The position numbers were made by a program, and so were the translations under genes. From Nectonema munidae (lineage: Eukaryota > Nematomorpha > Nectonematoida > Nectonematidae), in assembly GCA_030549495.1 (NCBI GenBank), contig JAUIRK010000905.1, positions 129,001-193,000 of the forward strand: a DNA stretch of 64,000 nt, written 5' to 3'. The notes below the pieces were generated by a model. It saw nothing but the letters and a program-made list of their open reading frames with translations, was not told the origin of the DNA and did no database searches. Every line of letters begins with the position of its first letter. Position 1 is the first letter of the stretch. Below, piece by piece: positions 25,591-36,835 of this stretch.

Positions 25591-25778
25591 ACTCTATGTG
25601 CCTTCGACTATTACTCCAAACATCTTAGCATCATTTCAGAACATTTTAAGACATGTTTTCCAAAAATATTATATGAACCTACCTATTTTATATTAAGATT
25701 ATTTATAATGTAAAATTATGAGGAAAATTTTAAAATATAACTTTTGAAGCAGATAACTTTGAAAACGGGGGGGGGGGG

Positions 25779-26238
25779 CAGTGGCGTAACCATGAGAATT
25801 GCCGCTCGGGGCGGGTCATAAATTTGCGCCCCTTTTTATTTAAAAAAATTGGTTAAAAACGCATAAAACTTTATTTATTTATAATTTAGTTTTATATAAA
25901 TGCTTATAATAGAAAATAATGCTTTAATATGAAAATAAAAAAAACTGAAAAATTTATTTAATTACATACAAATATTCATTTTCAACTTTTTATAGATTAA
26001 CTTTTCTAGCTTTTTTGTTAGCAAACTCTTCAATAACTTCGTCAAAAACTTTTTTCAGGTCTCAGATTTGTTGTTTATGCATGTTTTTTTGTGTTTGTCA
26101 AATGAAAATCTCTTATAACACAAACTGTTTTAAAGATCTTACCATCACATTGATTGCAATATATGAATGATTTCAAAATATGCCGCCCTTAAAAATCTTC
26201 CGCCCGGGGCGGACCGCCCCCACCTAGTTACGCCACTG
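25779..26238. mobile_element. hAT-like MITE (CAGTGGCGTAAC ends)
   Basis: The left end 'cagtggcgtaac' is mirrored by 'tagttacgccactg' at the right, giving a 460-bp element. The 'gcggggc/ccgccc' subterminal blocks also mirror each other. The flanks gggggggg and ggaggggg look like an 8-bp target duplication with one change, as expected for hAT. A short minus-strand stretch (DLKKVFDEVIEEFANKKA) may be a transposase remnant. Confidence 0.75.
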
Positions 26239-26863
26239 GGAGGGGGATGAATTTTGACAAATGATCAAAGGGTTCCGGGTAGTAAAAACTTCCTAAAAAT
26301 AATACTTATAAAAATTTTAAAAATAAATATTACTTCCTTTTTTCATATTAGCTGACGCTTTTCACTTAAAATTGGGTGGCCCTTGGCTGTGTTAAGCACC
26401 TTGCGCCCTTATAAAATCAAAATTGAATTTGACATATGCGGACCTTCAAAAGATGGCGCTTGGTTTATTGTTGTTAGGTAGCGCTTCTTTTATTTTAAAA
26501 TATTCAAAAATTTACCACTCTTAGTTTGCTTGCAAAAGCTTGATACATATTATTGAAGCGAACGAAACCTAGTTACCTATTTTTAAACGGAATTAAAAAT
26601 GTGTCTTAATTTCATACTTAGCTTCAACAAATATTTTGATAGATATTTTTCATAATTTCTGACATCGTTTAATGTAATACTGAAATTTACATAGTCAGAA
26701 GTTTCTGAGGTTTCTTTCTTTGGAAATATTCTGGCATAAGTACATTATTGGGAAGCGATTTTTTTAACATTAGGTGTCCAGTTATTTTCCTATTACATTT
26801 ATTTATAGATTTAACAAATTTTAGATCTTTGGAAATCCTGAAAACGTTTAGCTCAACTTTCTT
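26239..26863. other. 5' flank of the BCL7-like gene
   Basis: Non-coding. GC-richer patches near 26375-26480 could be promoter-proximal, but no core promoter motif is convincing. Confidence 0.3.
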
Positions 26864-27172
26864 ATGATGTCTCGAGCACTTCGCGCAGAAACAAGAAGCA
26901 GAGCTAAGGAGGACGTCAAACGCTTTCTGCCCTTTGCTGATAAGGTTAGAAAGTGGCAGAAGAAATGGGTAAAAGTCAATGAAAGCAGCATGTTCGCGTA
27001 TTTGTGGGTTCCACTGCCTCAGACAGAAGAAAATTCTAAAGAAGAGTTATTTTCTACAGTCCTTCCTTCATCTGACGGTGCTTCGCTCGACATTCTCGAT
27101 AATACTCATTGTGAAAGCTTTGATCAAAATTTGTTGAAGATCAAACAAGACAGCATTATTTCAATTACGTAG
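26864..27172 (+). CDS. BCL7-like protein (single exon)
   Basis: A 102-residue ORF starts MMSRALRAETRSRAK and continues with VRKWQKKWVKV and then 'LWVPLP'. This is the conserved N-terminal BCL7 domain, which in vertebrate BCL7A/B/C runs RSVRAETRSRAKDDIK..VRKWEKKWV..Y.WVPV. BCL7 proteins are small subunits of the SWI/SNF (BAF) chromatin-remodelling complex in the nucleus. The tail is acidic and Ser-rich, ending KIKQDSIISIT, and is much shorter than the roughly 200-residue vertebrate proteins. The whole domain lies in one exon and its codon use is less AT-biased than the surroundings. Two in-frame Met codons open the ORF; the first was taken. No A-rich tail or flanking repeats prove retroposition. 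A polyadenylation-like AATAAA lies at 27597. Confidence 0.8.
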   Translation: MMSRALRAETRSRAKEDVKRFLPFADKVRKWQKKWVKVNESSMFAYLWVPLPQTEENSKEELFSTVLPSSDGASLDILDNTHCESFDQNLLKIKQDSIISIT

Positions 27173-28275
27173 AAGAAGGAGCTCTTCAAAATATTTGTAT
27201 TATAAGATTATTTGTTCGCTAAATATTTTGTAATTTTTTTACAATTAAAAGAAATTATTTTTTCACGAATAATTTTTTCGTATGTCTCAACGTAAAGATT
27301 ATTTTCACGTTTTTATAACGTTTCTTTTATTCTATTAAAAGATTTCTTTTAACTCCTTTTACGTCTAAATTTTAGAAGTATGTTGTTGTTTTATTTTGGA
27401 AGTTAAATTTGCTTTTTTTGAAATAATCAAATGAACGGTACAATTTTCAAGCATAATTAGTTGGCCATTGTTGCCTCTCTTTTATATTCTAGAAGCTAGA
27501 TATGAAGCTTGACATTGCATTAAGTATTTATTTTGGAAAAAATTTTTTATTAATTTTATCGCTTATTTCTCTATAGATTATATAAGAGATTATATAAATA
27601 AAAGATTCAGTTTATTTAATATTCCTTATTAATCTTTTTCTTGATCGTGTTAAAATTAGAATATTTGTGAATTAAAAATATTGACTTTTTTCTTCTCAAA
27701 AGTCAAATTTTTATTTCATTTCTCCCTTGTGTTTTAGCTCATGCGCTTTGAGGAGTCAAGGTTTTGAATACGAAAATAAGGGGGGTTTATCAATTTATTT
27801 TGTTAGAGGATGCAGTTATTTCTCTCACTTTACTCATCTTGTATTAGTGTAGTGAAATTTTGCAACACTACTCTCCAATATAATTGATTTGAGTTAAAAC
27901 TATTAAAGTTGATAAGAAAGCTTAGTTTATTACAAAAAAAATTTAAAAACGGCAAAATTTTAAGCGTTTCATTTTTTTTCAAAAAAAAGTTTTCGCTTTA
28001 CGACCACCTCATAATTGTGACGTTATTTTGGGATGACGCTTTTTTCGCACAAGTTTTCTCTGTAGAACGACCACCCCTCTAATTTGGCATTACGACCAGT
28101 TACTTTAAGCTAAGTAGTCTTGTTTTGATAGAAAGCGCCTCAATATTACGACCAGTAACACATGTGTATTCCCATTCACACTAACTCTAAGCTATGTCGT
28201 GTTGCTAACGATAAACAACATGTGATGTATGTTGCATAAGATTAGCAGGTCTATTTTCATTAGAAAAAGGGGGTA
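27173..28275. other. 3' flank and pogo-like repeat debris
   Basis: The first part is AT-rich without features apart from AATAAA at 27597. From about 27985 to 28150, motifs such as 'ttacgaccacctcat' and 'tacgaccagt' resemble subterminal sequence of pogo/Tigger-type elements. They face 'gttatatcgaggttttac' and 'agcgggattttac' ends near 29040 and 29158. Confidence 0.35.
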
Positions 28276-28982
28276 CCCGGACATTTAGCCAACGTATATT
28301 TGGCCGAACAGACATTTCACCGAACGGACATTTCACCAAACGGACATTTGACATAACAGACATTTGACCGAACGGACATTTGATCGAAAGGACATTTAGA
28401 ATAGATTTTAGAATTTAGAATAAACATTTAGTATAGTTAAAATATTGTTAGTTTTAGTATAGTTAGAATATTGTTAGTCTTAGAGTTGGTGTTAGTACAG
28501 TTAGAATATTGTTAGTTTTAACGTTAGTGTTAGCATAGTTAGTATATTGTTAGTGTTAGTATAGTTAGAATATTGTTAGAGTTAGTTTTAGTATAGTTAG
28601 AATATTGTTACTCTTCGAGTTGGTGTTAGTATAGTTAGAATATTGTTTTAACGTTTGTGTTAGCATAGTTAGAATAATAACTATGCTAAATCTAATTCTA
28701 AAACTAACAATATTCTAACTATACTAACACTAACAATATTCTAACTATACTAAAACTAACTCTAACAATATTCTAACTATACTAACACTAACAATATACT
28801 AACTATACTAAAACTAACAATATTTTAACTATACTAAATGTTTATTCTAAAATCTATTCTAAATGTTTATTCAATCAAATGTCCGTTCGGTCAAATGTCC
28901 GTTTGGTGAAATGTCGGTTTGGTGAAATGTACGTCAGCTAAATGTCCATTCGGTCAGAAGTCTGTTGGCCAAATGCCCGGAC
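28276..28982. mobile_element. Foldback (long inverted repeat) element
   Basis: Two long inverted arms meet near 28680. The outer parts carry tandem variants of 'ccgaacggacatttgac' (left) and their complement 'gtccgttcggtcaaatgt' (right). The inner parts carry a tandem unit of about 30 bp built on 'gttagtatagttagaat' and its complement. The ends are 'cccggacatttagccaac' and, complemented, 'ccgggcatttggccaac'. It has no coding capacity. The whole element could form a hairpin of roughly 300 bp or more per strand. Confidence 0.85.
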
Positions 28983-29159
28983 ACGGGAAAAGGGCATCTT
29001 TTCTAAGATAGTTTCACTATATACCCTTTTATAGTTCGTTATATCGAGGTTTTACTGCATGCTTTATTTATCTCTAAACTCACTTATAAGACCACAAAAA
29101 TAAAATCCTAAAGGTGATCATAATAGCGGGATTTTACTTTAAATTAAAACTTATAAGTT

Positions 29160-29919
29160 TCACTAACAAGATTATTAAAAGGCGTTAATAGTATCATCCA
29201 TAAATTTATTAAACAATGACAGAAATTGATAAAAATTGGACCAAATTTTCCTCAACAGCAAAAAATTATTTGAATAAACATAAAGACTACATTAATCCTT
29301 CAATATGCACTGAATCAAAAGGAAACAAAGCATGATAAATGCAAAATCTTCGCGCATCTTTCCTCTAGCCTTTTATTGTTGGCTTTTAAGCATAGAATGT
29401 TGTTTAAATTATAAAAAAAACCAGAAGTGGCAATTCCATGGTAACGGAATTACACGTTTTCCATAATTTACTGTTCAAATTCCTTGAATCGTTTATATAT
29501 GGAAAAAATATATATGCTAGAGTTTTCATATTTTTATAAAATATGAAATATATTCTTCTAATATAGAATATTAACTATATATTATAATATAAAAACTCAT
29601 TACAAAATGAAACCAGGCGATAAATTTTTGAAATCCAAAGCCTGAAAGGTTAATTCTTTAGGCATTGTTTTTCTATCGTCTTTTTTCAATCTCAATGAGT
29701 TTTTATACAATTGCTCAAGGTTTGTTTTTCAATGCAATGTTTCCAAAATTTGTACAGAAACTAATCAGTGCAAAAAATAACGTTCCTTTTCGCTATTTGT
29801 TAGACATATACGTTAAATTAAAAACCTTAGTTTTTTTGTTCGAAAACAACATAAATATTTTCAAAAATACAGATAACTATAACAATAAAATATAAGCTAT
29901 GGTAGTTTTAGAATTAATT
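29160..29919. other. AT-rich spacer, no gene
   Basis: Contains a 76-codon plus-strand ORF (29665-29895) of chance-like composition. Nothing is recognised. Confidence 0.4.
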
Positions 29920-31000
29920 ATAAAAAGTTATGAACATTTACATTGAAACTAAACATAAACGTGTAAAAATAAATAAAAAAGACTTTTAATTTTATAACTT
30001 GGATAATCAAATCATTTATTATGATAGATTTTGATTGTAAAAAAATCGCATTTTTCACACTTATTATTTGTTTGGCACTTGCATTGTCGACAACGTAATC
30101 TCTCGCTGTTTTCATTGCTCACGATGATATGATTCTTTTAATCGAATCTAACATCTTCAATGTGAGTTTTTGCCGCTAACAATTTACCAGGTTTTGGAAA
30201 ATTAAAATTAACTCCACTATCAATTTCTAAAGGACTGTTGAACATATGGATTGGATGATTGCAGCTTGTGTAGTGCCGAAGAGTTTATTATTGACATACC
30301 TATAATGTGCATCATAATTGGCCAATATCACTTTTTCCCTCTTATCCAAATACGATATTGATAGAGGTTTTAGTCCAATAAATCCACAAATCACATATTC
30401 TTATTATATGTATTGATAACTTTTGGTTGCTTCAACTGTATTTTTTTTTGGATGTTGAAAATCGAGAAATCTTTTGTACAGGGTTAATTGACTCAAAATT
30501 AGAAATAGCAACAACTGATATGAATAAACATTTGGTAAAATTTTTTTGTGTGTTTTCCGCGAACTTAAAAAAAATTGACGGTCCTAAACTAAGCTCATTA
30601 TAATATTTATTAACAAACAAAATTGACAATATCCATTAAAAATACAATATGACCATTGCCAATAACTAAACATTATCGGTTTTTCAGAAAGGTATTGTTT
30701 TGAAGAATGGTTCCCAAAGTATGGTATCATTGTCTAGTCAACTAAATGAAATTCACTAAAAGGAGAATAATTTCGAAAAATCTTGTTTACTTGGCTTAGA
30801 ATAAGTTTTAGTTTCGGGAACTTATCATTGGAATCAATTCGAAAATTTTCACAAAAGTTGACATTATTTTTTATGTCCTCTTTAGTCGCATTGCTTGGGA
30901 AACAAGTCGATTGTTACAATCGAGACTCTGTTTCCAGTATAATCGCTTGGCAAAACTACATAACCTGAGAATATAAGTATCCCTATGAATTTATATATTT
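29920..31000 (-). pseudogene. piggyBac transposase relic
   Basis: On the minus strand near 30420-30250 the reading gives QPKVINTYNKNM..VDLLD. It is followed by YRIWIRGKKWYWPIMMHIIG and 'SIINSSALHKL', which matches the end of the PGBD4-like DDE domain (YN..MGGVD..D..., W..P.F.H..D...N...LY). Near 30115-30050 a cysteine cluster (RLRCRQCKCQTNN and CEKC) fits the C-terminal cysteine-rich domain. Many stops and frame changes are present, so it is dead. TTAA ends were not resolved. Confidence 0.65.
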
Positions 31001-32459
31001 CTTCTTTAGAAGCTTTCAAGTAATTTTTTTCAAGAGCATAATTATTTGTAAAAGTACAAATACAAAAAGAAACAGTTGAACTGGACTTTGAAAATAATTT
31101 GCAATTTGTATTACTACAAACTTATCAAAAATTTTATATTACATCCTGAAGTGCATAACTAGTGACGATCTAATGAATCATATTGTTTATAATTCCTATA
31201 TAGTTTATAATTCTAAGTTATATGGAAGACTATGATTTCATCACGATGATACTTATATAAAGATTCAGTTGTGATTCCTGTAGTTTACAGTGTGAAAATT
31301 AACTAATAAATTATAAAATTAATATGAATGATGAATTTTTTTGAATCAAATTCACACTTGTGTGCAGTACTTTATGCTTTGTATATTCATATAATATGAA
31401 TATGAACTGAGAAATGAAGAATAGTGCATGATGAATCATCAATATTTTAATGGACATTTCTTGGCTGGAAACTACAATTTTTTGCTTTACGTGTCGTTAA
31501 CGCAACACAGAGTTATTTGTTGATTTTTATAGATAATTTGTTTTCAAAATGTTTATCGCACTTTTGAGGTTATAGTTTGGAGAATTTTCAGCATTATAAT
31601 AAAAATTATTCACTCGAAATAGAAGTCTAAAGTTCTTACAAAATGTTCGTAATAAAAAAAGAAATTATCGTTCTCAATTTCAAATTTTTTTTTAATTTTC
31701 TGTTTGTTGCTTTTTCTCAACGTTAGACAAAAATTATAGAGATTTTTATGTTGCGTTTTTGCCTTGTTAAACATTAAAGGGTAGATTAAAAATTAAAGGG
31801 TAGAGTTAAACATTAAAAGGTCTTTGTTAGTACATCCATGGTAATCGTATAATAATTTTTCCCTCTTTATCAAACAAATCTATAAAGTTAGCTTGATATT
31901 TATCATTAGAAATTTCATCGACTATTGCAATATAATTGACAATTTACTCTCTTCTTTTGTCTATAGATTACAACAAAATCGTTTTTCTCTATAATCATCA
32001 CTTAACAGATTTTTTTGAGAAAATATAAAAAAATTTTTTTGGTTACAGAAATAGAAAATATGATCAATTTTTTTTTCAAGCTTAAAAATTCTCAAATTTA
32101 GCATTTTTATTAAATTTGTGGTATCAATTTTTTAAGCACTATATTAAAATTTTGTAAAAATCTCATCTTGCTCAAAAATTAAACATCAATTTTTTTTACA
32201 TTTTTTTATATAAATAATACATGATTGTTTGAATATATGTTTAAAAAATTGAAAAAAAATTTGTACACTTTTATTTTTAAACTTTTTCTAAACCCATAAA
32301 ATTGGCTCAAAAAATTTCAACATGCTTAAAAATTAAAAAAATTATTGTTATACATCATTTAAATCTATTTTATCTTTATAAATCTATCAATTCTAACGAA
32401 TTTAGCTTATTCGAAAATTCTTCGAATTTAAACGAATAAGGTAACCTACTCTGTATCCG
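31001..32459. other. AT-rich low-complexity region
   Basis: Poly-A/T-rich, with no gene or repeat family recognised. Confidence 0.45.
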
Positions 32460-32464
32460 TAACC

Positions 32465-32613
32465 AAAGACAAAGGTACCCCGGGATGTTTTCATCGAGAA
32501 GGCACAATTGCGCCGCTTGTATCGAACTATGAGGAAAGCAGGCTTGATGCGGAATCGAATCTAAGACCTTGAGTTATCGTATCCAGCATCTAACCAACTC
32601 TACTTACGCTCCC
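32465..32613 (-). mobile_element. tRNA-derived SINE copy 2 (best preserved)
   Basis: The minus strand starts GGGAGCGTAAGTAGAG and shows an A-box-like 'TAGAGTTGGTTAGATGC'. About 35 bp further on is a B-box-like 'AGATTCGATTCC'. A tRNA-unrelated body with 'CAATTGTGCCTTC' follows. The body aligns with the plus-strand copies at 3052-3164 and 61600-61712. It is not a tRNA gene, because the acceptor stem does not close and the family is dispersed. Confidence 0.7.
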
Positions 32614-32782
32614 TAATAAATTTATGATGATGATGTTATCAATAAACAGGAGCTGCTTTTTATCGGCTCTTTTTACTATGTTCCATCCCATGAGAAAGAT
32701 GACTATTACCTCTCTGTAACCTTTCGATCGGCCTTATTATTCTAATTCTTTCTTTCTTATTATTCTAATAAAAACTGGTGTA

Positions 32783-32881
32783 AAAAGTTCATTATTCAAA
32801 GAAAAATAAATTTATTACAAAAAGGTTATAAAGTTAATATTTTTGTAATAAATTTACTTTTTCTTTGAATAATGAACTTTT
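32783..32881. repeat. Near-perfect inverted repeat (hairpin)
   Basis: The arms 32783-32823 and 32840-32881 are reverse complements (aaaagttcattattcaaaga type) with a single one-base indel. They are separated by a 16-bp loop, 'ggttataaagttaata'. It could be a tiny MITE or a fold-back duplication. No TTAA or TA duplication is obvious. Confidence 0.85.
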
Positions 32882-34549
32882 CACAATTTAGATAACAAAA
32901 ATTCATAACTTACCTAGAAGATTTGTCTTTGGAAAATAATCAATAATTTACACCAATGAAATAAAGCTTAAAAAATTATATTTATATTTAAATTAAACCC
33001 ATAAACATTAAAAATATGTAATAACTAAGAGTATGAATAATATGATAAATCATTTTGTAAAAAAAGTAGTATTTAATTTTTTTAAGCATAAAACCTTTAT
33101 TTTTCTTCTCAATATTTTGCCGGGTAATGTGCGGTTGCCTGCAAACCAGCATAAGTGGCTTATGTACGGTATCGCATCAAACCAACTTACAAACTAAACT
33201 CAATATTTGAAACTGGGCTTCTGTTAAGTATAAAATTTTTAATATTGCGATTGTTTTAATCCATATTCTAAATTTCTTCAATATTTTATTCAAGAAACAC
33301 ATATTTTGATTATTCATTATTAGATAACTGTAATTTTTTTAAAATGAGTTATTATAATTTTAGATCTAAAAATTGTTTTAAAATTTTTTTTTTGTTTTTA
33401 TTCCTTGTCTAAAATGTTTTTCCAAGAAAATCTGGATTTTAAAGAGTCCTTGAATCACTCACCTATGTTTAAGTATTTAAGATAAAAATTTGATTTTTTT
33501 ATTTCCTTATATAATTTTTGTCACGAAAACATTAGTATTTTTGATAAAATTAGTTTGCAAGTATCAGTGTTTTCAGTCAAGGCTGCTACACCTCAGTATC
33601 AACATTTCTAAATTTACCAAGTGTTTCACAATTTAATTGTTCTCAACATTAAACTAGCACAAAAAAATTATAGTGTTTGTAGTTCTCGAATTATAAAGTT
33701 ATTAGAACGGTTTTTGTTCTAGTAATAACGGGTGCTCTTATTTTTTTAATAATTTAAAGGATTTACTTTTGAAATAAATTTAGTAAAAGAGACTTAAATT
33801 TAATTAATGATAACTGAAGAGCAGAGTTGCGTTTTTCTAAGGATTTTAAAGGGATGGGAGTTGGAGTTGATATCTAATAAAATTTCGAAGCCGGAGTCGA
33901 ATTTTTTAAGTATTAAAAATTATTTTTATAAATATTTTAAAAGATGAAAAAAATTGATTTTTGTAATCATATGGAGTATCCCATCTTTAGTGGAAGTCGG
34001 TTATAAGAGTTGGCCATAAATATTTTAAATTTTTGAGTATTTGGAGTCGAAGTTGAATCTTTTTCCTCCGACTTCCTAAAAGTGAGAGTGCTAATGAACA
34101 AAAATACGTTTCGGACAAATTTGCTTGGTTATAAACTTTGAATGATTTTTTTCCTATAAATCACTTTTTTTTAGGCGTAAACTTTCTTCATCCGAGAAAA
34201 ATGTCGATAAGCTAAAATTTCATCTCGATCAGGTATTGTAAACGTTCAATTAAAAAAAATTATTGATAATTTAATCATAATTTTTGTTCATATTTCATGT
34301 GCCCTTTTTAGATTTATATATTTTTTTACAAACTTTTTTTTCTCTGTTTGTTTTCCCTAAACTTTAAAATATTCCTTTTAAGCTTTGAAAAAATGATGAT
34401 TTAAAAAAATATATAAATATAGAAAAGTATTATAAGTATAAACATAATGATAAAATTAAGCCTAACTTTACAACTATTAGGTTTTGTATTGAAACTTTTC
34501 CGTGTGCCCCACATTGTTCTTAGAAGTTTCATTGATCGATTGTCCTAAT
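32882..34549. other. AT-rich spacer with hAT-end-like debris
   Basis: No gene. From 33838 to 34090, repeated 'ggagtcga' and 'ggagttgga' motifs resemble the 'gactccgactcc' subterminal repeats of the hAT at 22-25.6 kb, so a decayed MITE of that family is likely. A GC-richer patch lies at 33119-33180. Confidence 0.4.
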
Positions 34550-36835
34550 TTATAAGACGCAAAGACTTGAAAGCTGGAAGGATGCTTTTAGAAGATACTG
34601 AGTTAGGAATCTAAAGAAGTAAAAGTTACCATGATTTTTAGATAGAATAACAGCAAAGTTTTCAAATACAAAGTCATTATGATGACAATTAACCAGTAAA
34701 TGTTTTGGATCTTCTACAGATGGACATCCAAATCTCCATAATTTGCATATTTTGATAAGATAACATGTTCTGAAGTTACAGGATCCTACATACCACCTTA
34801 TTAGCTCCGGAGGAACGGAAAGGGCATTCTGTTTCTCAAGTTTTTCAAAGAATATTTTATAGGGGAAGTGAAGTGAAAAAGGTTTGAGTGTGGGGATGAG
34901 AGCAACTTTTGAACTCAAGTGTCAATGACTTTCTTTTAAGAAATTGTTTGAAAGAAGAAAGTGGTATTTTATAAAAGGAAGGCCAAAATGAAGAGCACAT
35001 TTATCATTTGAGTCAACAAATTCATTTCGAATAATGTCAGAATGTCCTGGACACCAATATTTAAACAAGAAAGCATGATGAGATAAAGCTTGGCCAATTA
35101 TTATGGGACTTTTCGAAGATTTAAGTTGTAGACTTTCAATTAGTGATTTAGACTCTGAAAAAACATAAACCAATTTGTAAGAGAGAAAATATCTGAAGTT
35201 TTGCCTCAGGTAATTTAACGCGTAAAGAAGTCCAAACCATTCAGCAAGGAAAGCCGAAGAAAGATTGGCCATATTTTCAGCTAAAAAATGGGGTGATTTT
35301 TGCCCAGCATAAAACAAAGCAAAAGAGAAGGCGCCAAATGTGATAGTAGGGTCGTAAGAGCTATCTTCTAAAGAAAACAACTTTAGAAGAGGAGATGATC
35401 TTGTTGCAAAGAGAAGCAGTAATGATTTTAGATCCACAAATAATTGTTTTTACATCAAGGTTAGTAAAGTTTGCATCATAAAAAAGAGGGTATAGTAATA
35501 AACCAAAATTTAGATAATCGAAGTTCTTTCTTTTATGGGTAAGTTGAGGGAGACAATATTTTTTTCCAAGAGAAGATCGGCCGGTATGGAATTTGAAAAG
35601 AGATAAAGAAGGTCTATAGGTCTACACTTGGAACATTTGAGAGCTTTCCACAAATATGCAAGATATAAAGTTTCAAGACTATTTAGTATTTTTATACATT
35701 TCACATGTTTGTTTTGGAAATGAGCTGGCCAATCCATCACCCCAAGATATTTTTTTGTTGTACAGGTGATAAGGTATGGTGTTCGAACTCAAGTTTGAGC
35801 ACCTTGGGAAATTGATAAGCATGGTTTTTTGAATTTATCGTTAGTCCAAGAGAAAAACAGAGAGATGAAAAACTCACAAGCAGCTTACTAATAGTAAGAA
35901 GATTAGATGTAGGATTGTCACCTTCAATGCCGAATATGAAATCATCAGAATAATTAATCAGAATGTGAGAAACACTCAAGAGTTTACTAGAGCAATTAGT
36001 GGGTTGATAAGAATAATGAATAACAAGTCAGACACTCCTCTTGTGGAGTGTAGCTCGCAACGTGAAAGTTGAGGGTAAATTGTCTCGAAAAAAGATAGAT
36101 CTTTTATATACACATTTTATATCTAAAATAAACAAGATAAGGTACATAGGCAAATTCATTTTTTTGCATGTTACCTAGAATGCAAGAGTGACATGCGGAG
36201 TTAAAAGCTCCTTTAAAGTCAAAAAATATACAAGTCAAGTGTTTTCTCGATTTGAAACAGTTATATATTTTAGAAGATAAACGATCCGTTGCTAAGTGAG
36301 ACAATTTTCCATTTAAATACGTAAATTGGAACTCACTGATACAATGTAGTTACAGTAATTCAAAGAATTCATTATGCCATAAGTCATTCGGGATAGATTT
36401 CATAATAAATTTGGGCTTAAATTCAGAGTTTACCAAAATCTTATATTTACTTTCTTCAATAGAAGTTGCTTGAGATTTTTGTGTAGGGGTTTCTAGACTG
36501 ACAATAGCAATTCCAGACGAGTTGCTTCTAATTCCATTTACAGCAAATATGGCTTTAAATTATTAAAAATTTCTTTTTTGTGAGCAATATCCTGCACTCT
36601 GTTATGTTTTTGTCTGAGACTTTAATTCTGACTGTGTTAATAGGGTTTACAATTTCAGTCTTTAGGGTAAAAAACAGCATGAGCATAGCTCATTTTTTTT
36701 AATTTTAAATTTTTAATAAGTGTAGATTGGGCATTACAATTGTATCGTTCATCTGTTGAAGAATGATGTTTTTGACTTGATCAAAGATATGATCAATAAA
36801 ACAGTCGACGTTATTGCTACAACTATCAAAAATAT
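34550..36835 (-). mobile_element. LINE relic with RT, RNase H and CCHC tail
   Basis: Reading down the minus strand, an endonuclease/RT linker lies near 36830-36350. RT motif A follows (CIFFDFKGAFNSA, about 36225). RT motif C comes next as 'INYSDDFIFG' (35955, YSDD in place of YADD), then a thumb region. An RNase H domain lies at 35350-35000 (AEWFGLLYALNYL, 'FSESKSLIESL', 'NEFVDSNDKCA'). A C-terminal zinc-finger-like tail (CPSVEDPKHLLVNC) ends at 34550. The RNase H places it among the RNase H-bearing LINEs (I/R1/LOA-like groups). Frame changes separate four open segments. Confidence 0.8.

Noticed and set aside
28440-28680. Tandem repeat as an independent minisatellite
   Set aside because: The units are mirrored in the opposite arm of the foldback element, so they are better explained as part of it.
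32540-32613. Genuine tRNA gene on the minus strand
   Set aside because: A and B boxes are present, but the acceptor stem does not pair and the sequence continues into a body shared by other dispersed copies, so it is a SINE head.
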